Numbered from the stretch's first letter, positions 43,746 through 54,883 are shown. The stretch is 64,000 bases of DNA from Euclidia mi (GCA_944739405.2 OX123209.2:7633217-7697216); one strand, 5' to 3'. Notes: a model not told the origin generated them from the sequence alone. Made by a program: numbers and translations.

Positions 43746-46165
43746 CCCTTGGGGAGCCTGGTAGGTAAAAATCACATGGCATGCCTGGTGGGTCTGACAG
43801 ACCCGTAAACATAAATGGTAATTTTTATTTATTTTGATGTTACAAACTATAACAACAGGTTGTAATTTATATTCAATATTGTGTCTTAGTGAAAAAAGGG
43901 AAAAAAGTACGACAATATATTTTATAAAGTTTTATTAAGCAATTAAAAAACCTCTCATTCTAGGGTAACAATAATTTTACTTATCTTTAAATCAACAATA
44001 TTAAACTCTTTTTAATTGAGATCAAAATCAGTCTTCACATTAATATAAGGCACAGATGAATTAACTTAAAGTTATAAACTTTGGTTACTAAAGTAAGATT
44101 AATAATTACTTTGTGCGACAATTTTCGCATATAAAATTTGCGTGTTCCAAGCAAATATGACTTGTGCAAGAAATACAAATGTACTTAAACTTACGGTCCT
44201 TTTTAGCAGGGCATATATAACAATGTCTTTTTATAGCAGCATCTTGTCTTTTAGCTGGTGGCTCTGAGGGTTCTCCTATATGAAAGCTAATTCTCTTCCT
44301 TAGGTTAATCGGAAGACGCAAATTGTTAAGACGTTCAGCTTGATATGGAGCCGTCAATGCCATGCCTAATTTTTTTATAAAGTCTCTTCTAGTTACATTG
44401 CTAGCACCGGTATTGTTCAATATGTAAATAATTTTAGCATTAATACCAGCGGTATTGAGAATCCAGAAAGAAATTATCAGGGGCCATCTTTTCGAATTTC
44501 GAGACACATCATATGTACGAATCAATTTGTCTACGTTATCCACACCAGTTTTTGTCTGGTTATAGAAGGTTATAACTGCCGGTTTTTGCTGATCACCTGT
44601 TTCAATATCTATTTCACAATCATGGTGAAGTGATGACAACATGAAAACATTCTTATTTCGTTTTGGAATATAAGAGAGGATTGTCAAATCCTTTTGAAAG
44701 CCAAAAATTGTGGTGTTCACGTCACGTTTTTTCAAAAAACTCGGTGGGATACAAGCTTTGTTGCTTTTCATTGTCCCCACAGCAGTCAATTTATGATTTT
44801 TCAGTCAGTCAGATGTTCGTACGTAGGATAGCTCGTAAACCAATTGTCCATGGTTACACTTCTTCCTGTTTGAGAGATGGGTTGTACTATACGATCTACT
44901 ACGTCATGCGGCTTATTGCTCGCCTTATATGGACCTTCCGGCTGTTCTCCTGCGTATATCTCCATATTCAAAGAATAATAGGTATGAGCATCAACGAGGG
45001 CTATAATCATTATCCCATACTTTGCTGGTTTGCTGGGTAAGTACTGGCGAAACCCACATCTACCACGAAAGGCTACCAATTCTTCATCAATGGTTAAATT
45101 TTCATATGGAACATAGACGGATTGGCAGTTCCTTACAAATTCTTCAAAAATATCTCTGATAGGTACTAATTTATCAGTTGCTGCTCTTTCTTCACGCGTG
45201 TCCAAGTTATCGAATCTCAAACAATTTACAACAAACACAAATCGTCTCAAACTCATTCTCATTTGAAATATATCTATGCCGGTTCCATCACTTGCCCATA
45301 AATTTTTCAGGTTTTGTCTACCAGATTTGAATAATCCGGCTAAGAAGAGTAATCCAATAACCACTTTTAGTTCGTTCATTGTGATCTCTGAATAGGCATA
45401 TTCATTTGAAGTATTGCTACCCTGCCTCGTATTGCGGATCTTCCTATTAGTATGTTCCATAATTACATTCAACATGTCTTCAGTTACAAATAGATGAAAG
45501 CAATCAAGTTCTTGCTGCGCATGTCTTGCATGAGGTTTCACGCCAGGTGTTCCAGTAAAAATGTTCTCTGCTCTAGTACGAACTCGAGCACTCGGAGGAT
45601 TACGGAACCATATTGTAATATCTTTTCCTTTATATATTGATCTGTGAGCAAAGTTGCTCAAAGGCTGAGACATCTCATCATCACTGTCACTACTTGGTTC
45701 ATTATGACCTTGTACTTCTTCCTCAGTATCATCTGAATCATGTTGAATACTCACGTGATCGGATTCGGCTCCACTTTCATCAAAAACCACGTCATCCTCA
45801 AATCTTGATCTAAAATTTGGCTTATTTCGGTATTGGTTAATCGCCTGGCCATATTTAACTGCGAAAATATTACACAGATAAATAATTTACCACACAATGC
45901 AAAATAAATAATGAAAACAAAAATAATAACTTACCAGTTAAAAGTTACGCCGCGTGCCTGGTCGGGTTTCTCAGACCCGAGCGCACATAAAACACGTGTT
46001 ACTCGAACGCGTGCGCGTTGCGGACTGCGGGAGGGGCGGCAATCTAGCCGCCAGTCTATATCACGAAGCTACTCAGGCACACAGCGGCGGTAGTTACGAA
46101 TTTTCTAAAATATTGTCGATTCTTTAAAGTGATGGGTCTATCAGACCCACCAGGCACCCCAAGGG
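43746..46165 (-). mobile_element. piggyBac transposon
   Basis: TTAA at 43742-43745 and 46166-46169 brackets 2,420 bp. The ends read CCCTTGGGGAGCCTGGTAGG and, reverse-complemented, CCCTTGGGGTGCCTGGTGGG. Subterminal copies of GCCTGGTGGGTCTGACAGACCC-like sequence occur at both sides and near 45956. It encodes a broken transposase on minus. Confidence 0.95.
44106..45852 (-). pseudogene. piggyBac transposase, two frameshifts
   Basis: About 580 residues. The likely start is ATG at 45850-45852 (MARRLTNTEISQIL). A frameshift near 45800 moves into the long frame DDVVFDESGAESD, an acidic N-terminus. The DDE core includes Asp in NLTIDEELVAFRGRCGFRQY, Asp in SVTMDNWFTSYPTYEHL, then a frameshift at about 44800, and Asp in NQTKTGVDNVDKL. 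These match the three catalytic aspartates of piggyBac. The C-terminus holds a Cys/His-rich finger (CYICPAKKDRKFKYICISC, then CENC), the family's end-binding domain. Only the two frameshifts disable it, so decay is recent. Confidence 0.9.
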
Positions 46166-46169
46166 TTAA

Positions 46170-46222
46170 TATGCCTCTGCCTACCCCTTCGGGGAAACAG
46201 GCGTGAGTCTATGTATGTATGT
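46170..46222 (+). mobile_element. SINE, right part (tail)
   Basis: CCTCTGCCTACCCCTTCGGG followed by AAACAGGCGTGAGTCTATGTATGTATG. It continues the SINE interrupted at 43745. Confidence 0.85.
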
Positions 46223-46680
46223 ACTAAACCTGGCGTTTCCTTACTAACAATTAATCAAATCAACTTCCGTAAACGTATTTTATCTGTCCAACTGACACCT
46301 TGCTCCGTCATATACAAAAAATAACATAATAATAGGTACATTGTATGTTAAATTAATATTTGATACCAAATATGCTGTCATCATGTCAAATGTATCCATT
46401 TTCGGTAGATTTTCGGATTGAGCTTTGACTTAACCAGATTCAGTCATAGTCCTAGATTTACTACAAACTCAGATTCACTAGAAATCACCGCAGAAACACA
46501 GGTTAAAAGTATTTTTCTCGCAAACGCCTCTAAAACAGTATGAATATCGACGCCGGTAAACAGCATGCCGTGCCAGCTGACGTTACTTTTCGTTTCGACC
46601 AATGGTGACGCGTTTTGGAAGTTTGAATTGTCCGCCCTTATTTACCACAAACAATATTTTATGGGTTTAAATAATAATTA
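46223..46680. other. Unassigned region
   Basis: No gene seen. Confidence 0.4.
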
Positions 46681-46989
46681 TGTGGGTGCTGACATAGCAC
46701 TTTGTATGTAACGCTTATTATACGTAGCGCGGCAAGCCAGTCCTTGCTCGACCGCGATTGTGTCAAATCGCTATAACAATTATTGTATTACTGTGGACAA
46801 TATATATATATGGTGAAAGTTATTTCGGCCTTTGATTATCTCTCCTTGCACGCTGCCCCGAACACACAAACACCCAGGACTTAACAGTGGTGACCCCGCT
46901 TAAGGCAGTGTGTGAGGTGTTCAGTCATGGCCTTACCGACGCCGACTACCATTTCAGCCATAGACAACTAATGACTGTGTAGTGGACTC

Positions 46990-47690
46990 ACCAATAAAAA
47001 AAAAGCAAAGAATTGTTCTCAAAAGGAAGAAGACAATGAATTATCCAATTTCTTTGCAATAAATTCATGGCACAGATCACATAGGCATAGCGGGATTCAT
47101 GGACAAATTTTATTTGGTCTTTAATGATGTCTCTATTAAATTGTTTGTTTTGTTAGTACCTTAGATTATAGAAATGTAACACATCATGTAAGATATGTTG
47201 CATAATAATAATGCATGCCATAATTTTTCATACTTCATTTTTATTACACACATGATGGTGGCTTTATCCCAAGACTAAGCAAATGTTTTGTTTTAGGACA
47301 ATGTTACCTTCAATGAATTATAACGTGTTGGCAGTATATTGCGTGTGTTGCCGCGTTTGTTAGTTGTTGCCATTCTCATGTATAAACTAGCTGTTGCATA
47401 ATAATAATGCATAAATATCTCATTGTTGAATTGTATCTGTCTATTTTTGGTACAATGTTGCCATTATGGATTGGTTTGAGATGCGATAAACATGATGGTG
47501 CCATTGTTCCAGGACTAAGCAAATAAATTTTTGGTCTTGGCACAATGTCACCCACACGTTAAATTTTATAAGTGTAAACTTTGCCAGTAAATAATAGTGT
47601 TTCTCTTTGTGATAAGTGCGAAACGACCGGCCGGGGCTAAGAAAAAAAAAAAATTATTTATTCATTAGTGAATTAGTTTATAATGGTAGC
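46990..47690 (+). repeat. Diverged direct duplication in gypsy relic
   Basis: Blocks GTTGCATAATAATAATGCAT (47195 and 47393) and CATGATGGTG followed by GACTAAGCAAAT (47251 and 47490) recur in the same order about 200-240 bp apart. Non-coding; it replaces the expected gag and RT region. Confidence 0.6.
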
Positions 47691-47699
47691 AACAGAATA

Positions 47700-49821
47700 T
47701 CAGCGCCATCAAACTAACAGAAGCCCAAAGAAAATATAGTACGTGTGACAGAGAATTATTAGCTATCTACTTAGCCATAATTCACTTTAGAAATTTAATT
47801 GAAGGTCGCGAATTAATCATATTTACAGACCACAAGCCTCTTACGTTTGCATTAAGTAAAATCGGCACAAACAGAGAAACAGCACGTAGGGCTAGGCAAA
47901 TCATGTTCATTAGCGAATTTAGTACAGACAAGATATATTAGCGGAAATGATAATATAGTTGCAGACACGTTATCCAGAATAGAAACAATTTCTTGTCCCA
48001 CAGCGTTAGGATTCTCAGAACTTGCCTTGGCACAGGAAACTGATAAACAGCTTGCAAAAATGTTAGCCGAGCAACATGATAACATAGTATTAAAACGTAT
48101 CACAGTACCAGGTAGCGATAGGTATGTTGTTTGCGAAACAAGTACAGATAAGGCACGTCCATACTTACCGGAAAATTTCAGACGTTTGGCTTTTAACTCC
48201 TTGCATAATTTAAGTCACCCTGGCATCAAACAGACTAGGAAAATGATCAGTGATAGGTATTTTTGGCCTAACAAAAATTGTATAAGCTGTCAGAAATCAA
48301 AAATTCAAAGACGTACTGTATCAGAATTAGGTAAATTTAAACATACACAGCGTTTTGAGCAAATTCATATTGATATCATAGGACCATTGCCAACCTCTCC
48401 CGAAGGCTTTAGGTATTGCTAAACAATAATAGATAGATTCACTCGTTGGCCCGAAGCTTTTCCTATTAAGGAAATTACCGCAGAAACAGTAGCTAAAACA
48501 TTATATGAAGGCTGTGGTAGCGCCATCTACCTTCCTATCTATAACTAATCGCATCAACATCAATCGTTCCACGCTTGTCTAGTGCGAGCGATACCATATT
48601 TCCGTCCCCCTCTATCCCACTCCCTAAGGAGAGGCACGCCTTCCGCGGATGGGTCGCTGCGATCGTCGACGCGAGTGACAGTCCAGAACATTCCGCTCGC
48701 TGAGAACGTGTCCGCTAGATCGTATCGCGCCGCACCGCTGTATGTGATTATTACCGCTTCCACCAAGGAAAACCCGCTCGCGAGTGAAGTGAAAACAAGC
48801 AGCTGCATCACGAAACCACCAGGAGACTGCCCTTCGGAAACGAAGAAGATTACCGTATAAGGTGAGTGCCCTCCATCCTTGAAATATCCTATACCCACTC
48901 ACAATCACCTCTTCCTACATCCTCTTCCTTTAAATACAGTCCATTTTTTTCCAAATCGCCTATAACCTACCTACGGTTTCGGTGTATCGCCGAACCAGGC
49001 TGGATCATCGTTTTGGTTGTGTAAGCAAAATCACAACGGACCAAGGTCGTCAATTTGAAAGTAACCTATTTAAAAACTTAATGTCTTTAATGGGAATACA
49101 AAAGTCACGAACAACACCGTACCACCCTCAGTGCAACGGTATTATTGAACGTTTTCATAGATCATTAGTATCTGCATTGACGGCGAGGTTAAACTGTAAA
49201 TCTTGGGTTGATGAACTAGCCACATTAATGTTGGGGTTACGTGCATCTGTTAGAAATGAAACAGGCGTAACCGCAGCACAAATGTTATATGGCACTAATA
49301 TTAAACTCCCAGGAGATTTCTTTGACAATAGTTATATTAAACCTTGTGATGAACATACTTACGTTAGCAAATTGAAAGAAATCATAAACGAATTGAAACC
49401 CAGTAGCAGAGAAAACAAATTATTTAGAAACATATTTGTTCATAAAGATTTGCACACGTGTGACTATGTATTTTTAAGAAATGACGCAGTACGGAAACCG
49501 CTACAACCTCCTTACGACGGACCGTATCGTGTCATAAGTAGAAGTAACAAAGTATTCTGTGTACAGTTGCCAGACAGGCGAGCCAATATTTCAATTGATC
49601 GTTTAAAGCCCGCATACGTATTAGTAGAGAACGAAGAGCAAATGCAACCAACTCATGGTAACGACAAACAAATAATAAAAAAATCTAATAAAAAAGTAAC
49701 ATTTCAGACAGACGAAACCAGTGCAAAACATTATACTACAAAATCTGGGCGTCTAAGCAAAAAGCCAATAAAATTCTTGCGAAACGATTACGCATACTCT
49801 GTAAATCATCGTAAATATTGA
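47700..49821 (+). pseudogene. pol: Gypsy pol remnant: RNase H and integrase
   Basis: RNase H: YSTCDRELLAIYLAIIHF, IIFTDHKPLTFAL, then DTLSRIE (frameshift near 47900). The integrase zinc domain LHNLSHPGIKQTRKM lacks about ten residues before CISCQKSK, compared with the relic at 51200. Core: HIDIIGPLP (first Asp), a stop at 48421, DRFTRWPEAFP, then a 483-bp solo LTR insertion at 48515-48997. After it come RFGCVSKITTDQGRQFES (second Asp) and NGIIERFHR (Glu), a GPY-type motif PPYDGPYRVISR and a basic C-terminus ending at 49821. From 48982 onward the frame is intact for 279 codons. Confidence 0.9.
48515..48997. mobile_element. Solo LTR with GGCTG target duplication
   Basis: Starts TGGTAGCGCCATCTACC and ends CGCCGAACCA. 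GGCTG lies at 48510-48514 and 48998-49002. It interrupts integrase codons exactly, and removing it restores the frame around GWxxRFGC. A donor-like AAGGTGAGTG is at 48859. Parent element not in this window. Confidence 0.88.
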
Positions 49822-49921
49822 CCTAGTTTACTTTACTTATGTACAACAAATTATTGCTAATAAATCGTCATTATTACATCTATTACCGTACATTCAACTC
49901 GTGTGAAATTTTACTTACAAA

Positions 49922-50110
49922 ATGGGTTCTAAACAAACCAAAGAAAATGTAATTATCAATGAGAATATTGATAATATATCGCAAGTGAACAACGCAATAA
50001 ATACGTTGAGCATTGTCACTATAATAATTATAGTCATATTAATCATTTTATTTGGATACATATTGCATAAAAGGTGCAAAGACGGCTTACGTAAATGGGT
50101 AAGCAGATAA
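49922..50110 (+). CDS. Small myristoylation-signal membrane protein downstream of pol
   Basis: 62 codons. It begins MGSKQTKE, a good N-myristoylation signal (Gly2, Ser or Lys next, basic follow-up). One strongly hydrophobic segment SIVTIIIIVILIILFGYIL lies at about 30-48, then a short basic tail HKRCKDGLRKWVSR. It sits 100 bp after the integrase stop, where some insect gypsy elements carry a further gene. The surroundings have decayed, yet this frame is clean. From general knowledge, similar tiny Gly2/TM/basic-tail proteins occur with insect gypsy-like elements, but I cannot name a family or function. A short env replacement or particle-release factor is speculation. Confidence 0.5.
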   Translation: MGSKQTKENVIINENIDNISQVNNAINTLSIVTIIIIVILIILFGYILHKRCKDGLRKWVSR

Positions 50111-50981
50111 GTAGTTGTGAGTTCGACAGCTTTGCCTACTATTAAGGTGGAAACTATACAACAACAACCGTCAACAGCCAAAGTTGTATATTAAACGGTT
50201 TAATGGTATTCAATGGTAACTAAGTGTATATTATAAGATTAATCAGTAATCTAACCGATTAAACAATCGTGTATTCAAGCTATTATGTATATGCATATGT
50301 AGTCGTGTTATAATTGTGCATGTGTAACAATTTGACTGTGTAATAATTATACGATGTAATTCTGTTATAATTGTGCTCATTGTATTGTATTTTACTGTGC
50401 CACCATAGGACTTTCTGCAGAGATTGTGTTGTTGGTTGCTACCGCAATGACGTCAAGGGAGTACAGTAGAATACAATCCACCAATCTTTATCTCATTGTG
50501 TAATCGTATTTTCTTGTATTGTGTAATAACATAACAAATATGAAAAACCATATTCGTAAAACTATATTTTAGTTAAGGCAATGAATGTAACAGAATGTGT
50601 ATTATACGTTAATAATTTAACTGCAGCCGTGTTATGTAAACAATATTATAATCTAACTTTGACTTGAAATGCATTGTATAATTTGTAACATTTTCATACA
50701 TTCTATAAATAAATCAAGGCATTATAAATTAAAACTCTTTATTATAAACATAATTAGTTAACAAGTATTGTACCATGTAACTTAATCTAGCACACCTGCA
50801 TTGTATTTGGTTACAGTTGCTACCTATTGTTTCGAAATTGCTGTGTAAGTAAATGACGAGTCGCGTAGTGTGATTGCAACATTGTATGTACCTTTGTGAT
50901 TGAACTATTTTTAAATTGCTTTTGATTGTAAAAGTAAATTTTCCTTTTTCAAAATTTCCTTTTAAAAAAAGAGGAGGAATA
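50111..50981 (+). other. 3' non-coding part of gypsy relic
   Basis: A+T-rich, no frame of note. It ends in a purine tract at 50963-50981. Confidence 0.5.
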
Positions 50982-51196
50982 TGGTAGTGGCTGTGCTGAC
51001 ACATCAATTGCATTGTATAGTGTGAAGTTCTCATAACTCGTCACGCCAGTCGTTCTGTAACGCGCACTACACGCGACATCTACGCGTACCTTGTAATACT
51101 GTGTTGACTTAACGTAATAAACATTTTGGTATTTCGGCCTTGAGACTTTGATTCATCTCCCGGCACATAACCCAGGACACACGAACACGCCACAAA

Positions 51197-51870
51197 AGGT
51201 TCATAACATTAGTCATCCAGGCGTTAAAACTACCCGTAAAATGGTAGCTAAACGATTTTTTGGCCTGGTATGAATAAACAAGTTGGCTTATGGGCAAAAG
51301 CTTGCATTCCATGTCAAAAAACTAAGGTTAGTCGTCATGTCGTCACAGGAATAGGTGCACACGAACCAAGCCAACGTTTCGAACACATACATGTAGACAT
51401 TGTAGGCCCACTACCTACGACGCGGCATAAAACAGGTATTGCGCGACCATTATTGACCGTTGTACACACTGGATGGAAGCGATACCTACTTCTGATATAA
51501 CCGCCGAAACCATAGCGAGAGCCATTTATGAGAATTGGATTTGCAGGTTTGGATGTCCTAAAAGGTTGAAAAGTGACCAAGGTAGGCAATTCGAAGGGGA
51601 ACTCTTCTCTAACCTATTAAAGTTGTTAGGAGTACAAATAATTCGAACTACACCATACCATCCGCAAAGCAACAGGATGATAGAGAGGTGGCATCGCTCT
51701 TTAAAAGTATCTTTAACTGCTAAGTTAATGAACAACGATTTTTGGGACGAACAGTTACAATTTTTTTTTATTGCGTTACTCTATTTAGACTGTGTTCACT
51801 TTATCCGTGTCAAACACACCGAGCCCACGACTTTTTATATGGTTCAGTGCAAGTGTTATGCGCATTGAAA
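51197..51870 (+). pseudogene. Second gypsy integrase relic
   Basis: Plus coding: HNISHPGVKTTRKM, NKQVGLWAKACIPCQKTK (the HHCC finger, frame break at 51268), then HIHVDIVGPLPT (first Asp), SDQGRQFEGELF (second Asp) and NRMIERWHRSLK (Glu). It then degrades after 51760. Related to, but distinct from, the pol relic at 47.7-49.8 kb. It begins abruptly at the right LTR of that element. Confidence 0.85.
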
Positions 51871-51982
51871 CGTAGTTATAAATACACCTTGAACGTCACA
51901 GTTTTGTTCAGCATTACATTTAAATTTGATAGAAAACAAAGTAAATGCATCGAAAAGTAAGTAAATTGTGCCAAATTGATAC

Positions 51983-52030
51983 CCTGTAGCCTTTGATTAT
52001 ACACATTTGTGTATAATCAAAGGCTACAGG
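51983..52030. repeat. Perfect 23-bp hairpin, 2-base loop
   Basis: 51983-52005 is the exact reverse complement of 52008-52030 around TT. Lies between transposon relics. Confidence 0.95.
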
Positions 52031-52515
52031 TAGCCATATTTATAGGTACATATTTATATTTTATTGCTAATGTAGTCAATTAATTTTGAATCCAACTAAT
52101 GATAGTCAAGACGAAATGAATCTTGAAGATATAGAAGATGTTTGTTTGGCTTCGTCGATAGCACAATCTCAGTTTTATTTCTATGTACCACATGACGGTG
52201 ATTTACGAAGTTCAGATAGTAAGCTTGATTTATTTGTATCTAGAGGAACATAAACTGTTACAAAAATATTAAGTGTAGCCACACAATACGAAGTAATCAG
52301 CACTGACCTAATTTCAAAAACAAATAATTACTTAAAGATTCTACATTTACTGCCACGTTCGCAAAGCAAGGACGTAGAACCATGAGAAAGAACGGGCAAT
52401 AAAACTCACGGTCACTCTATTTCATCGCCAGGTTTTGCATAATACACATGATTTACATTTTGTAAGGTGCTGCAACTGATACACCATCTATATCACTTGT
52501 ATATATTTACTGATT
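52031..52515. other. Unassigned, short protein-like frame
   Basis: 52092-52254 on plus reads NDSQDEMNLEDIEDVCLASS and further ordinary residues before a stop. No family recognised. Confidence 0.2.
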
Positions 52516-52519
52516 GATT

Positions 52520-52770
52520 TTATTAGGAGATTTCAACGGATGGGTGGGAGTAAAGCGAGATGGACTTGAAAGGGTGTTAGGTGCATTCGGTGATGATAGT
52601 GTGAACGAAAACGGAAAAGCAATGCTTGAGGTTTGTTTGGAGTCGAGCCTTTGTGTGACAAACACCATGTTTGATCACAAAAGGATACATATGTATACGC
52701 GTGAGGCGAAAAATGTTAGAAGAAGTATGATTGATTTTGTAATAGTAGATGAACGACTGACACCTCGACA
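52520..52770 (+). pseudogene. RTE endonuclease fragment
   Basis: LLGDFNGWVGVKRDGLERVLG (in part from 52522), then ENGKAMLEVCLES, MYTREAKNVRRSMIDFVIVDERL. This is the C-terminal half of the RTE APE endonuclease and includes the segment deleted from the two larger RTE copies downstream. It stops matching at 52770, where an unrelated minus-strand coding start adjoins. Confidence 0.8.
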
Positions 52771-52837
52771 CCTCGTCCATGACATCCAGCTTCTGCTGCA
52801 GGAACGCCAGCAGCTCGTTCGCCACAAGTTTGTCACT
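52770..52837 (-). pseudogene. Minus-strand exon-like fragment, family uncertain
   Basis: A minus ATG at 52835-52837 opens MSDKLVANELLAFLQQKLDVMDEVS. It resembles the N-terminus of a common, poorly named lepidopteran repetitive protein family; identification is from memory and weak. It runs directly into the RTE fragment, so the join is accidental. Confidence 0.3.
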
Positions 52838-52869
52838 CATGGTGATAAAAATTGCGAGCATCGGCTTGC

Positions 52870-53725
52870 GCCGCGCTAAACAATAAACTTAAATATATTT
52901 GCGCGTTACACGTCCGCCTTAGAGCGCGGTCGGCGATTATTTTTGATGACAATTATGTATTTTAGACAATAACTGACCTGAAAAACACTACAATACTGTC
53001 TACAAGGTGAGATATATAGCTCATACAACACCAATCTGAGTTCAGATACAATCAACGGCTAAGCTAAACTTGTAAGTTTACAATACAGGCACAGTTAACC
53101 ACGCTCTTGCTTCCAAAATTATGTCTAGAATTACCGTAGGCTTACTGGGAATTGGTTGTAGGCACAGTGGAAGCTAATTTATATTCATCCAGTTGTCCTT
53201 AAGCAATCAAATGTCTGACACATATTGCTGAGATTCTCAGCGATGACAAATTATAATGTAGTTATATGAAAATTTTACCTTATATCTCCTGGTGATGTTC
53301 TTGAAGTGGACCTATAGGATTAACTCATAATTTTGGCCAAAATAACAAGAGAATCGAATAGATACCAGTGTACAATTCGGCGAAGTCCTTCTCCAGACCG
53401 CGATGCACGTTTACGGTTCACAAAACTTTTCACAAATGTTCAATATGTCATCAATTTACAACAAACCTTGCCGGATGTCAAAAGCGGCAATTACGTATTA
53501 AGTTAATTACAAGTTGATTCAATTCGCGTAAATTCAAAGGGCGATCAATTTATTAAAAAGGTACAAGGCACGCGAGAATGCAAACGGCGTGTTAATTTTT
53601 CAAGGGGCCAACGGAAGTTGACAGTTCAGTGTGACCATTGTCAGAAATTTTCAATAGACTAAACACAATGTTACTCAATCGATCTAATCGATTTGACTTA
53701 TAATAAAAACTAATTCTATTTCAAA

Positions 53726-53727
<2 letters not shown>
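52870..53727. other. Unassigned region
   Basis: Non-coding. May be upstream sequence of the minus fragment at 52770-52837. Confidence 0.3.

Positions 53728-53758
<31 letters not shown>
53728..53758. repeat. (TA)n microsatellite
   Basis: About 15 TA units. Confidence 0.95.
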
Positions 53759-53763
<5 letters not shown>

Positions 53764-54048
53764 ACTTTAGATACTTTTTCAACAAAGATGGCGTTGACAA
53801 ATGACATCATTTTCTGAATGGCGGTGATTGTTGAATATTATCGTGTTTCTTTGATTTCTTTCGTTCGTTCGTGTTCTGTTCTTATATAGGTGTCTCATTA
53901 TTCCCAATTTCCCACTCCTCACGTCACGTACGTGGGAATCTCTGAGCGGGAGACTAAGCCCTGAATTCAGATACCTCTTGAGTTACTGAACGGGGCTAAC
54001 TTACTTTCGGCAGGGCTGGATAGTCGTAGTCCTGTGTGTATTTTCTAA

Positions 54049-54212
54049 GGCCGAGCGCGCACTAGCGATTAAAGTTGGCCAATAGTTCAGTCGTAATCGA
54101 AAAATCAAACAAAAATCAAATCTTCAAGTGCGCACACTGCCATATAACTCTGTACTGATCCTCTGACCGATCAAACTATCGGCCAAATTTAATCGCTAGT
54201 GCACGTAAGCTC
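54049..54212. mobile_element. Harbinger-like MITE with TAA target duplication
   Basis: 164 bp. The left arm contains GCGCACTAGCGATTAAAGTT and the right arm its near complement (AATTTAATCGCTAGTGCACG). TAA at 54046-54048 and 54213-54215. No coding. A three-base T/A target and subterminal repeats fit Harbinger MITEs. Confidence 0.7.
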
Positions 54213-54289
54213 TAAATAAATCGCAGGGACAGACACTTGAAACAGCTGGAATCGACATCCGAACATGTTGTTTTTCACATGATCGGTAA

Positions 54290-54775
54290 AAATAATTTAC
54301 ATGTTCTATGTATGGTAGTGAAAGAAGAATTTGGCAGAAGAGTCATGAAAGTAGAATAAATGCTGTAAATGAGAGCACTTTGAAGTATGTGTGGTGTGTC
54401 TATGACCGACAGAGTAAAGAATAATGTGATACTAGAGTGGTGTGCGGTAAAAGAAGATGTAGTGACAAGTATCGAGTAAGGCATGTTAAGATGGTTTGGG
54501 CACATGGAGAGGATGGATGACGATAGACTGACAAAGAAGATATATAAGGCATGTGTGAATGGGACAGGACGAAGGGGAAGACCTAGGCGGACGTTCTCTG
54601 ATCAGATAGGAGACATCCTAAATAAAGGACAGGTCAGAAGTACCACAGAAGAGCATGCATGAGAAACTTGATGGGAGTGAATGAAGCAAGAGAGGTATGT
54701 CAGGATCGTTGCAAATGGCGTTCCATGGTCTCTACCTACCCCTCCGGGAAACAGGCGTGAGTCTATGTATGTATG
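54290..54775 (+). pseudogene. RTE LINE 3' end, copy X
   Basis: Diverged RTE C-terminus. The DNA matches 58900-59371 but with many substitutions up to 54627 and none seen after 54632. It ends in GAGTCTATGTATGTATG. It is the left recombination partner of the 4,594-bp duplication. Confidence 0.85.
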
Positions 54776-54883
54776 TTCTATGTGAAGGTGGTAAAACAGT
54801 TAATATTGTGTATAAAGAATTTCTCTAAGGATTAATATACATATAAAAGTTATTAGGTATATAATATACATATAAAAGTTATT

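Larger units (their letters stand above)
46681..51193 (+). mobile_element. Degraded gypsy-type retrotransposon
   Basis: The left LTR is 46681-46886 (TG...CA), followed by GTGGTGACCCC (possible primer site). The right LTR is about 50982-51193, preceded by the purine tract AAAAAAAGAGGAGGAATA. The LTRs are diverged but share ATTTCGGCCTT and CCCAGGAC in order. Gag is reduced to a 15-codon start at 46927-46971, the RT palm is missing, and RNase H through integrase remains (47700-49821), with a solo LTR inside. A small membrane ORF lies downstream. Confidence 0.7.

Noticed and set aside
48582..48908. Frames of about 90-110 codons on both strands
   Set aside because: They lie within the solo LTR; GC-rich non-coding sequence.
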